Made by a program: the position numbers and the translations under genes. The notes beneath the pieces were generated by a model, which saw nothing but the letters and a program-made list of their open reading frames with translations, did not search any database and was not told the DNA's origin. Source: Litoribacter populi (GTDB taxonomy: Bacteria; Bacteroidota; Bacteroidia; Cytophagales; Cyclobacteriaceae). From it: 64,000 nucleotides of DNA. The DNA lies in the NCBI RefSeq assembly GCF_007483685.1, contig NZ_VMKN01000002.1:211452-275451 (forward strand). The letters run 5' to 3'. Below, piece after piece: positions 1-7,134 of this stretch (positions are counted from its first letter, which is position 1; each line of letters begins with the position of its first letter).

Positions 1-971
1 TTCCGGAATTATTGAAGGAATTGGAAGAGCATCTCACCAGCCTCAATTATGGCCAGGAGCCAACCGAACTTTATCAACCTATAGATTACATCATGCAGCT
101 GGGCGGAAAACGAATTCGTCCACTGCTTACTCTTTTGGCTTATCGCCTATATAAAGACGACCATCAAAGCATCCTTACTCCCGCATCTGCCATCGAGGTT
201 TTTCATAACTTCACTTTGATGCACGATGACATTATGGATGAGGCACCCTTGAGACGTGGCAACCCAACCGTTCATGAAAGATGGAATGCCAATACAGCCA
301 TCCTCTCAGGTGATGTGATGCTTGTAAAAGCATACGACATGCTGTTGGAAATCCTCCCTCAATATTTGCCCAAAACCCTCCGGCTCTTCAATAAAACTGC
401 AGCTGAAGTCTGCGAAGGGCAGCAACTGGACATGAACTTTGAAACGAGGGATCAGGTAAGTGAAGCTGAGTACTTGGAAATGATCAGACTCAAAACTGCC
501 GTATTATTAGGGTTTTCACTTCAACTGGGAGCCATTTTGGCAGGAGCAAGCGACGAGGATTCCCAAGCGCTCTATGATTTTGGTGTAAATGTGGGTATTG
601 GATTTCAACTGAAAGACGATCTTCTAGATGTATATGCTGACAAAGCTAAATTTGGCAAGCAGGTCGGGGGAGACATCATTTCGAATAAAAAGACATTCCT
701 CCTTATCAAAGCCAAGGAAACTGCAAAAGGGAAGCAGCTTGAAAAACTGGATAAATGGCTCGAAACTTCTGACACAAAAACCAACGAGGTTAAAGTTAAG
801 GAGGTTACGGCAATCTTTACCGAAAATGCCATTAACACCCTCACTGAGAAAAAAATGGCTGGCTATTTTGAGCAAGGTTTTTCCCAATTGGAAAGACTTG
901 AGGTCCAAAATCAGCAAGCCTTACAAACACTCAAAACTTTAACCGAAGATCTCATCGATAGAGAAAGTTAA
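1..971 (+). CDS. Polyprenyl synthetase family protein (5' end outside window)
   Basis: Trans-isoprenyl diphosphate synthase that condenses isopentenyl diphosphate onto an allylic primer for quinone, carotenoid or lipid carriers. Counting from the first in-frame TTG (position 12), the visible part has GGKRIRP near residue 31, the first Asp-rich motif DDIMD at 72-76 and the second, DDLLD, at 202-206. Phe five residues before DDIMD is typical of enzymes making short chains (C15-C20); that product length is inference. The frame stays open to base 1 with no ATG, and the family is about 325 residues, so a few N-terminal codons are probably missing. The stop TAA directly abuts the ATG of the rhomboid gene, suggesting co-transcription. 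Confidence 0.9.
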   Translation, partial: PELLKELEEHLTSLNYGQEPTELYQPIDYIMQLGGKRIRPLLTLLAYRLYKDDHQSILTPASAIEVFHNFTLMHDDIMDEAPLRRGNPTVHERWNANTAILSGDVMLVKAYDMLLEILPQYLPKTLRLFNKTAAEVCEGQQLDMNFETRDQVSEAEYLEMIRLKTAVLLGFSLQLGAILAGASDEDSQALYDFGVNVGIGFQLKDDLLDVYADKAKFGKQVGGDIISNKKTFLLIKAKETAKGKQLEKLDKWLETSDTKTNEVKVKEVTAIFTENAINTLTEKKMAGYFEQGFSQLERLEVQNQQALQTLKTLTEDLIDRES

Positions 972-1601
972 ATGCAGATTTCCGCTACGTTAGTAATTAT
1001 TGCACTTACCGCACTTGTTTCTTTTCAAGGCTTTAAAAATCACGGACTTCTAAACCGTTGGATGTTTACCCCTTATTTGATTAAGGAGTACCACCAATGG
1101 GACAGATTTGTATTGAGTGGTTTTATACACAAAGACCTCACACACTTGTTGTTCAACATGTTTACATTCTTCTTTTTTGGAAGAGTAGTTGAACAGTTTC
1201 TTGGGTATTATTTTAATGGAGTGATTGGAACTGTCTTCTATGTGTTGTTTTACCTGGCAGCCATCATTATTTCCGATATTCCTACATACTTCAAGCAAAA
1301 GAGCAACCCTCGCTATCATGCCTTGGGGGCATCGGGTGGAGTTTCGGCCACGGTGTTTGCCAGTATCATGTTGATGCCATTGGCCGACATTTGTTTGTTC
1401 GGTTTAATATGTCTTCCAGGATTTATCCTAGGAGTATTGTTCTTAATTTATTCTGTGGTAAAAGGTATGCAAGATAAAGATGGGATCAATCATGACGCCC
1501 ATTTATACGGAGCATTATTCGGTATTATCTTTATTCTAATTCTAAATCCTCAAAGTGCAGTCAGCTTTTTTGAGCAAATAAAAAACTACAGGCCGTTTTG
1601 A
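972..1601 (+). CDS. Rhomboid family intramembrane serine protease
   Basis: Cleaves transmembrane substrates within the inner membrane. The 209-residue protein has about six hydrophobic segments, the catalytic-serine motif GASGG (Ser121) and the partner histidine His177 in NHDAHLYGALFG on a later helix. The conserved HLLFNM segment in the second hydrophobic region is also present. The ATG begins at the base after the stop of the preceding prenyl synthetase gene, so the two are likely translationally coupled. The stop codon TGA lies in the loop of a strong terminator hairpin. The substrate cannot be told from sequence. Confidence 0.92.
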   Translation: MQISATLVIIALTALVSFQGFKNHGLLNRWMFTPYLIKEYHQWDRFVLSGFIHKDLTHLLFNMFTFFFFGRVVEQFLGYYFNGVIGTVFYVLFYLAAIIISDIPTYFKQKSNPRYHALGASGGVSATVFASIMLMPLADICLFGLICLPGFILGVLFLIYSVVKGMQDKDGINHDAHLYGALFGIIFILILNPQSAVSFFEQIKNYRPF

Positions 1602-1614
1602 CCTGTAGTTTTTA
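1583..1614 (+). terminator. Rho-independent terminator after rhomboid gene
   Basis: A 10-bp perfect stem AAACTACAGG / CCTGTAGTTT (1583-1592 and 1602-1611) is followed by T residues. It overlaps the last codons of the rhomboid gene, whose TGA sits in the loop. Confidence 0.85.
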
Positions 1615-1640
1615 TCATTTTGCAGTATTCCTGCCAAACC

Positions 1641-4220
1641 TTATTTGATTTCTTTCAGCGTATTATCTATCAATACTTTGATATGATCTTTATGTGCTTT
1701 GGTAGCCAGGTCTCCAGCACCATTACTTACCCTGCCCTTAATATAGTTTAGGTTATACAAAGCGGAGGATTTAGCCAAGTGGTTATATCTCCCACTGCTA
1801 TCGCCAGCAACCATCGCCTTCAAGGAATTCACATACTCCAACTGAAGGTTTTGACGGAAAGTATTTACATTCTTGTTCATGTCCTCGTCGAATACAGATT
1901 TGGTAAGATCATTCATGAAAGCTGCCAACTTATATTCGTTGCCATACAGCTCGGAATCAGAGATTCTCTGCAAAGTATTTGTGTGCAACAAGTGGTTCAG
2001 CACATTTTTCTGATAATTCAACACTTGCTTATGGATTTTAGGATCCTCAGGGCCACTGAAGAAATTGAACCCCCTCCTTTGCTGCGCCAAATAGTTGTAC
2101 AAGTCATTGGACACGTTGAAGGCATCTGGAGCAAAAACATACTTACCCAAAGCATTCATGGCTCTTTTCTGATCCTGAAGACTTACTGGAGTAAACGGCT
2201 GATCGGCACCTTCCTGACCCGCCATTGAACGATCAACATAGACACCGCCGATAAACCTTGACACCACACCTGCTGCGGTGGCATATTGCCCCATCAGCAC
2301 ATTGTACGCTTGGTTCAATTCATGGTAAGATTGACCTTCTTTGGTATATTTGGACTTCACATCCTTCATAATATCCTTGACTAGATCCATCCTATCAATT
2401 GAATATTGAATCTGGTCATTGGAAAGATCCCCTATCATTACACGTGGGTCAATTCCTTTTCCCGGAGCCCGCATATCATCAGCATCATTTCCAAAGATGT
2501 GCTCTGGTTTGGTAGATTCAGCCAGAATTGTATTCAAACCCTCTTCATCCACTTCCGCATAACCAAACTGAATTGCCCATTTATCATAAGGACCGACAGT
2601 AGTGGAGAAAAAGTGTCCTTGCTTGTCCTTATCCTTGTTGACGTTTATAGCCAAATAATCCATAACCGAACCGGAAAGTGCTTTTCCCTTAGTGAAATCC
2701 CCGTCCTTTAATTCTTCGGGAGAATACAGTTGACTGGCTTTCATGTTGTGGTTCAACCCAAGCGTATGCCCTACCTCATGCATGAGCAACTCGGCCATAG
2801 CTTCTTTACGCATACCAACCATTTCCATATCAGAAGCACCGGATGCCATCAACACAGCCTGCCCAAACATCATGTTATGCTGCATTTGGTGTCCGGCCAC
2901 ACAGTATAGGTGAGGGTCATTACCTTGCATTTGGTCGTTTTCAAACACTGTCAAATCATTGAAAATCTTATCCATCACCACTCTGTTGGTATGATAGACG
3001 AATTCCAACATGATATCGGAGCCTAAAATTTGCCCTGTTCTTGGATTGACAAAGCTCGGCCCGTATCCTCCAAATGGTGGGTTAGGCGAACTGGTCCAAC
3101 GGAGTACGTTGTACCTGATATCTCCAGCATCCCAGTCAGCATCGTCAGGCTGCACCCTAACTTCAATCGCATTCTTAAATCCAGCATGCTCAAATGCTTT
3201 GTTCCATTCCAAAACCGCCTCTGCAATGGTCTCTCTCCACTCATGTGGAGTTGAATTCTCAATCCACCATACTATCGGCTTAACTGGCTCTGAAAGCTTG
3301 GCATTTGGATCTTTCTTCTTTAGATCCCATCTATGTATTAAATCCTTATATGGAGTGGCAGAACTAGAAGTCATATCCGTGACCTCTGTAGTAAAATACC
3401 CTACCCTTGGGTCATCATATCTTGCCTGATAGCCATTGTCCGGCATTTCGATCAAGCTATGGTAAACCTTGATACTAACATTTCTTCCATCAGTAACTGC
3501 ACTTGAACCACCGTTTAAAACCGACGGATTGGTAAATACGTATTCAACCGCCAAATCCGAATTTAAGTCATAGTTCCTTACAGCCAACACTTTTGTCTTA
3601 TCGCCATCTAGATTACCAAGCTTGAATGCCATTGGAGATTGGCCAGGATAGGAAGGTGGTTTAATGGCTGAGAAAGTCTCTTTAAGAAAAAGGTTATCCG
3701 CCTTGATCAAATAAAGCCCATTTTCATCATCACTGGCCTCAATCTTCATTGTTGCCATCATGCCATGGCTGATGTTTGCATCGGCAGATTTACTCAATGG
3801 ATTTTCAGGGTCGAAATAATGTGAGGTGTTTTGGCTTACAAACTCCAATTTGTTGAAATACTTTTCAACCTTGAAAACCTTGGAATCCTTATAAGCCCCA
3901 CGGAAGGCAGATGCCTCAGTCACTCCATCCGCCACCTGGCTAAAATAGATAAACTCTTTACCAAGCTGCTCCTTGGTGATGAGCATTTTCAGTTCTCCAC
4001 TAGTGGTATCCTGATAAAAAGTGAATAGCCCTTCGATTTTTTGATGACCTTTGACAAGCTCATCAATTGATTTTTTTTCGCTTTTCTTTTCTGAAGCAGC
4101 TACTGGAGTGGTAGTTTCCGCTTTCTTTTTCTTAAACAACTGCGCCTGGGCATCTTGGGGGGCAAACATAAGTCCGCCTGCCACAAGCACAGCAAAAGAA
4201 GTGCTTTTGATTAGGTTCAT
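1641..4220 (-). CDS. Secreted zinc-dependent metalloprotease (DUF5117/DUF5118 type)
   Basis: Large 859-residue exported peptidase of a type common in Bacteroidota. The N-terminus is a signal peptide ending near AQAQ, followed by a Lys-rich stretch. The central region resembles the DUF5118/DUF5117 arrangement, and the zinc site is HEVGHTLGLNHN at about residues 481-492, the extended HExxHxxGxxH of metzincin-like enzymes. A large C-terminal domain follows. It appears monocistronic. Two tandem 12-bp copies of TAAAATTCTGGG (plus strand) abut the start codon. Substrate unknown; a role in digesting environmental peptides or in envelope turnover is inference. Confidence 0.88.
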   Translation of the reverse strand: MNLIKSTSFAVLVAGGLMFAPQDAQAQLFKKKKAETTTPVAASEKKSEKKSIDELVKGHQKIEGLFTFYQDTTSGELKMLITKEQLGKEFIYFSQVADGVTEASAFRGAYKDSKVFKVEKYFNKLEFVSQNTSHYFDPENPLSKSADANISHGMMATMKIEASDDENGLYLIKADNLFLKETFSAIKPPSYPGQSPMAFKLGNLDGDKTKVLAVRNYDLNSDLAVEYVFTNPSVLNGGSSAVTDGRNVSIKVYHSLIEMPDNGYQARYDDPRVGYFTTEVTDMTSSSATPYKDLIHRWDLKKKDPNAKLSEPVKPIVWWIENSTPHEWRETIAEAVLEWNKAFEHAGFKNAIEVRVQPDDADWDAGDIRYNVLRWTSSPNPPFGGYGPSFVNPRTGQILGSDIMLEFVYHTNRVVMDKIFNDLTVFENDQMQGNDPHLYCVAGHQMQHNMMFGQAVLMASGASDMEMVGMRKEAMAELLMHEVGHTLGLNHNMKASQLYSPEELKDGDFTKGKALSGSVMDYLAINVNKDKDKQGHFFSTTVGPYDKWAIQFGYAEVDEEGLNTILAESTKPEHIFGNDADDMRAPGKGIDPRVMIGDLSNDQIQYSIDRMDLVKDIMKDVKSKYTKEGQSYHELNQAYNVLMGQYATAAGVVSRFIGGVYVDRSMAGQEGADQPFTPVSLQDQKRAMNALGKYVFAPDAFNVSNDLYNYLAQQRRGFNFFSGPEDPKIHKQVLNYQKNVLNHLLHTNTLQRISDSELYGNEYKLAAFMNDLTKSVFDEDMNKNVNTFRQNLQLEYVNSLKAMVAGDSSGRYNHLAKSSALYNLNYIKGRVSNGAGDLATKAHKDHIKVLIDNTLKEIK

Positions 4221-4243
4221 AAAATTCTGGGTAAAATTCTGGG
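4220..4243 (-). repeat. Tandem 12-bp duplication at metalloprotease start
   Basis: TAAAATTCTGGG occurs twice back to back (4220-4231 and 4232-4243 on the plus strand), covering the translation-initiation region of the minus-strand metalloprotease. Confidence 0.8.
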
Positions 4244-4312
4244 AATTATTTTAATCAATATAATCAATGAAACCCTAAAATAAAACAGCTTAATTCTTAT
4301 TAAAAGTTAAAA

Positions 4313-4348
4313 AACGAAAAAGGAGGGCAAAAGCCCCCCTTTTTCGTT
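4313..4348 (-). terminator. Terminator after the HPF-like gene
   Basis: A 16-bp stem with a single mismatch has arms at 4313-4328 and 4333-4348 and an AAAA loop. The minus-strand reading ends in a T-rich tract, 24 bp beyond the stop of the HPF-like gene. Confidence 0.88.
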
Positions 4349-4371
4349 CATTATTAAGAAATTGAACCTCA

Positions 4372-4677
4372 CTATTTACTTTTCTGAAGCTGGCGAACAA
4401 GTTTGTCCGTCACGTTTTTCAACATTGGCACATAGTGCTCACCATTTTCTTCCGCAAATGCATCAGGCCCCGGGATGCCCACTTTCATACCCACCTTGTG
4501 GTCTTGACCATTGGAACCTTCGGTCTTGAAATAGACATCTACCCAATTGATCTCATGAGTAAACCTCAATAGCTTGTCAATGGAAGACCGGACCTCTTGT
4601 TGCACAGCGTCACCTATTTCCAAATTGACCGCCTGGACATCTATTTTAATGCCTTTGTAATTTTCAGTGTAGTTCAT
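4372..4677 (-). CDS. HPF/RaiA-family ribosome-associated protein
   Basis: Short ribosome hibernation or protection factor (101 residues), the size of the single-domain HPF/YfiA family, with no C-terminal dimerisation domain. It shows the family pattern of an N-terminal strand carrying IKIDVQAVNLEIGDAVQ, then helix DKLLRFTHEINWVDVYFK and a C-terminal helix DKLVRQLQKSK rich in basic residues. Known members bind the 30S decoding centre and block or dimerise ribosomes in stationary phase. It is divergent from the baeRF-type gene that starts 134 bp away, so both could share a control region. Confidence 0.85.
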   Translation of the reverse strand: MNYTENYKGIKIDVQAVNLEIGDAVQQEVRSSIDKLLRFTHEINWVDVYFKTEGSNGQDHKVGMKVGIPGPDAFAEENGEHYVPMLKNVTDKLVRQLQKSK

Positions 4678-4810
4678 AAATGTTATTTTTTTGATTATAA
4701 GTGCTGTTTTTTAAAAACCTTTATAGGCAGGGTTTTTGTTTAAATATATATCATTCTAATGAATCTTTTTAGATCACTTTAACCAAGTAAACCTAAAATT
4801 TTCCACCCTT

Positions 4811-5989
4811 ATGAAAATATTTCACAACAACCATTTCGAAAATCTTGCCAAAACCAGCGGGGAGTGCGTGGTTTCAATCTATATTCCTACCAGCCAAAAA
4901 AGTACAGATAGCTATCAGGCTGATAAAACGCATTTTAAAAACCAACTTGCCGCAACGGAGAATGATCTGAAGAACATCTGCAAGATGGAGGAAGAGGATA
5001 TAGCAAAATTTCTCAAACCAGGCTACGAGCTGTTAGAAGATTATGATTTCTGGAAATTCAATTCCGATATGCTGGCCTATTATATAATTGATGGAAAAGC
5101 GGAGTTTTTCCGATTGCCAATTAACATTGAAAAGGGGATGAATTTTGTCGGCAAAAGGCCATTCCTATTGCCCATAATTCCCGAACTGACCGGAGATGGG
5201 CGTTTCTATATACTTCTTCTAAACCTGGACAGAATCAGGTTATTTGAAGCCACCCGAAACACCATAAATGAGGTAGAGCTGGACCCTGAAGAAGTGGCCG
5301 TTTCCTTTACTGCTGAAGAGGAGGAAGATGAAAACCAAGAAAGTTTGCAAGGTCAAGGTGGCGTTGGAAAGGCGGGAGCCATGTTTCATGGCCATGCTAA
5401 AGGCTCTGACGAAGATAAGAAAGTAACCATCCTGAATTATTTCCACCGTATGACTAACATGCTGGAACCAATATTGAACCAGCATCCTCTTCCATTATAT
5501 CTTGCGGGTGTTGATTATCTGATTCCTCTTTTCCGACAGGCTTCTAAATACAATAATTTGATGGATGGACATGTTGCAGGTGCACAATTCAACGTTAAGA
5601 ATGCCGACCATCGTGAGCTCCATCAAAAAGCCTGGACTATTGCCGAACCTCATTTTGAGAAGGAAAGAAAGAGCCGAAAAGAAGATTTCGGTTTCAAATC
5701 CTCCAAAAACTTAGCATTGTCCAATGATTATGCGAAATTGATCAAAGCTTCCATCACCGGCGGAGTGGACACCTTGTTGGTCAGCAAAAAGCATAAGCAC
5801 TTATGGGGAACTTATGATGAGGAAAATTACAAGCTTAGCTTTGATGATGACCCTAATGGGAATAATCATTGTCTTATCGATCTAGCGGCGGTAAAAGTGA
5901 AAGAAAATGGCGGTAAGGTATACTTTGTAGAACCTGAAAATATGCCAGACTCTGCCTTGATAGCAGGCACTTTAAGGTACGAATTATAA
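4811..5989 (+). CDS. baeRF-type protein (bacterial eRF1/Pelota-fold family)
   Basis: 392-residue cytosolic protein resembling the bacterial archaeo-eukaryotic release factor (baeRF) families. Known or predicted members have three domains related to eRF1/Pelota and are thought to act at ribosomes, mostly without experiment. Visible features are an N-terminal alpha/beta region, an acidic stretch (residues about 168-178) and a glycine-rich loop QGQGGVGKAG at about 180-189 followed by a basic helix, placed where eRF1 has its GGQ loop. The C-terminal domain contains KHKHLWGTYDEE and ends ALIAGTLRYEL, as in L7Ae-like domains. It is transcribed divergently from the HPF-like gene. Exact subfamily (possibly family 7) is uncertain. 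Confidence 0.75.
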   Translation: MKIFHNNHFENLAKTSGECVVSIYIPTSQKSTDSYQADKTHFKNQLAATENDLKNICKMEEEDIAKFLKPGYELLEDYDFWKFNSDMLAYYIIDGKAEFFRLPINIEKGMNFVGKRPFLLPIIPELTGDGRFYILLLNLDRIRLFEATRNTINEVELDPEEVAVSFTAEEEEDENQESLQGQGGVGKAGAMFHGHAKGSDEDKKVTILNYFHRMTNMLEPILNQHPLPLYLAGVDYLIPLFRQASKYNNLMDGHVAGAQFNVKNADHRELHQKAWTIAEPHFEKERKSRKEDFGFKSSKNLALSNDYAKLIKASITGGVDTLLVSKKHKHLWGTYDEENYKLSFDDDPNGNNHCLIDLAAVKVKENGGKVYFVEPENMPDSALIAGTLRYEL

Positions 5990-6026
5990 AAAAAGGAGCG
6001 GAGATTTATTCTCCGCTCCTTTTTTA
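5990..6026 (+). terminator. Terminator after baeRF-type gene
   Basis: GGAGCGGAGA / TCTCCGCTCC (5995-6004, 6010-6019) is extended by an A5/T5 pairing and ends in a T-run. It starts one base after the stop codon. Confidence 0.92.
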
Positions 6027-6118
6027 TTTTTTTTCATTATTAAGCTGTTGACTTTCATAGGTATAACCGATTTTTTTATTGAAATTTGTAAAGAAATCAT
6101 TTTTAAATCCTTAAACCT

Positions 6119-7093
6119 ATGAAGAAGATATTTAGAATATTCGCTTTTGTAATTTCTGGGTTGTTAATTATTTTGATTGCTGTGGTAGCTTATATTTCCA
6201 TAGCCCTTCCCAGAGTGGATGCTGCCCCCGATTTGGCCGTAGACCTGAATGCAGAACAAGTAGAAAAGGGCAGGTATTTGGCCACACATGTGATGATGTG
6301 TGTGGACTGTCATAGCCAAAGGGACTTCAGTATCTTCAGCGCGCCTCCCATACAAGGAACAGAACTGGCCGGCGGGGAGGTATTTGATCACGCCATTGGC
6401 TTACCAGGAGTTTTTATTTCACCAAACATCACTCCAGCAGGAATCAGCGATTGGACCGATGGAGAGCTTTTCAGGTTGATTACCACAGGGGTGAAAAAAG
6501 ATGGAGATCCCATTTTCCCCATAATGCCTTATCACAATTTTGGCAGAATGGACGAAGATGACATAAAAGCTGTCATTGCCTACATCCGATCTGTACCACC
6601 CGTGGAGACCAATCACCCGAAGTCAAAAGCTGATTTCCCCATGAATCTCATCATGCGAACCATGCCTAAAAGGCCTGCTTTTGAAAAGAAACCTCAACCA
6701 GACGATGTGCTTGAATATGGTCGCTACATGGTCAATGCAGCAGCTTGTAATGAATGTCATACTGATTTTAGGGACGGTAAGTTTGTAGGTGAATTCCTAG
6801 CAGGTGGCAGAGAAATGCAGTTCCCAGATGGTGCGACCGTACGCTCCGCCAATTTAACACCCCACGAAACCGGCTTAAAAAACTGGACGCAGGAAGAGTT
6901 TATTCAAAAATTTAAAAGTTATTCCGCTCCCTCGGTAACATTGGCAAAAGTCTCTCCCGGAGAATTTCAAACCATTATGCCATGGTCCATGTATGCTGAA
7001 ATGAGCGAGGAGGATTTGGGGGCAATTTACACCTACTTACAGTCGCTCCCTCCAGTTGAAAACAAAGTGGAGCGATTTACACCGGCTCCTTAA
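6119..7093 (+). CDS. Membrane-anchored diheme cytochrome c
   Basis: Periplasmic electron-transfer protein. An N-terminal hydrophobic segment (about residues 5-30) is probably an uncleaved anchor or signal. Two c-type heme sites follow: CVDCH (61-65) and CNECH (210-214). Each sits in a cytochrome c domain of about 130-150 residues, with candidate axial Met residues in PIMPYHNFG and TIMPWSMYAEM. The layout resembles the cytochrome subunits of membrane dehydrogenases such as alcohol dehydrogenase, but no dehydrogenase gene is adjacent, so its partner is unknown. It stands alone and is convergent with the S9 peptidase gene, sharing a hairpin. Confidence 0.88.
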   Translation: MKKIFRIFAFVISGLLIILIAVVAYISIALPRVDAAPDLAVDLNAEQVEKGRYLATHVMMCVDCHSQRDFSIFSAPPIQGTELAGGEVFDHAIGLPGVFISPNITPAGISDWTDGELFRLITTGVKKDGDPIFPIMPYHNFGRMDEDDIKAVIAYIRSVPPVETNHPKSKADFPMNLIMRTMPKRPAFEKKPQPDDVLEYGRYMVNAAACNECHTDFRDGKFVGEFLAGGREMQFPDGATVRSANLTPHETGLKNWTQEEFIQKFKSYSAPSVTLAKVSPGEFQTIMPWSMYAEMSEEDLGAIYTYLQSLPPVENKVERFTPAP

Positions 7094-7134
7094 AAAGATG
7101 TCGGCCTCACATATGAGAGACCGACATCTTTCTT
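7094..7134. terminator. Bidirectional terminator between cytochrome and S9 peptidase genes
   Basis: AAAGATGTCGG (7094-7104) pairs with CCGACATCTTT (7121-7131). T-rich tails are present on both strands, and the element fills the 39-bp gap between two convergent stop codons. Confidence 0.82.
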
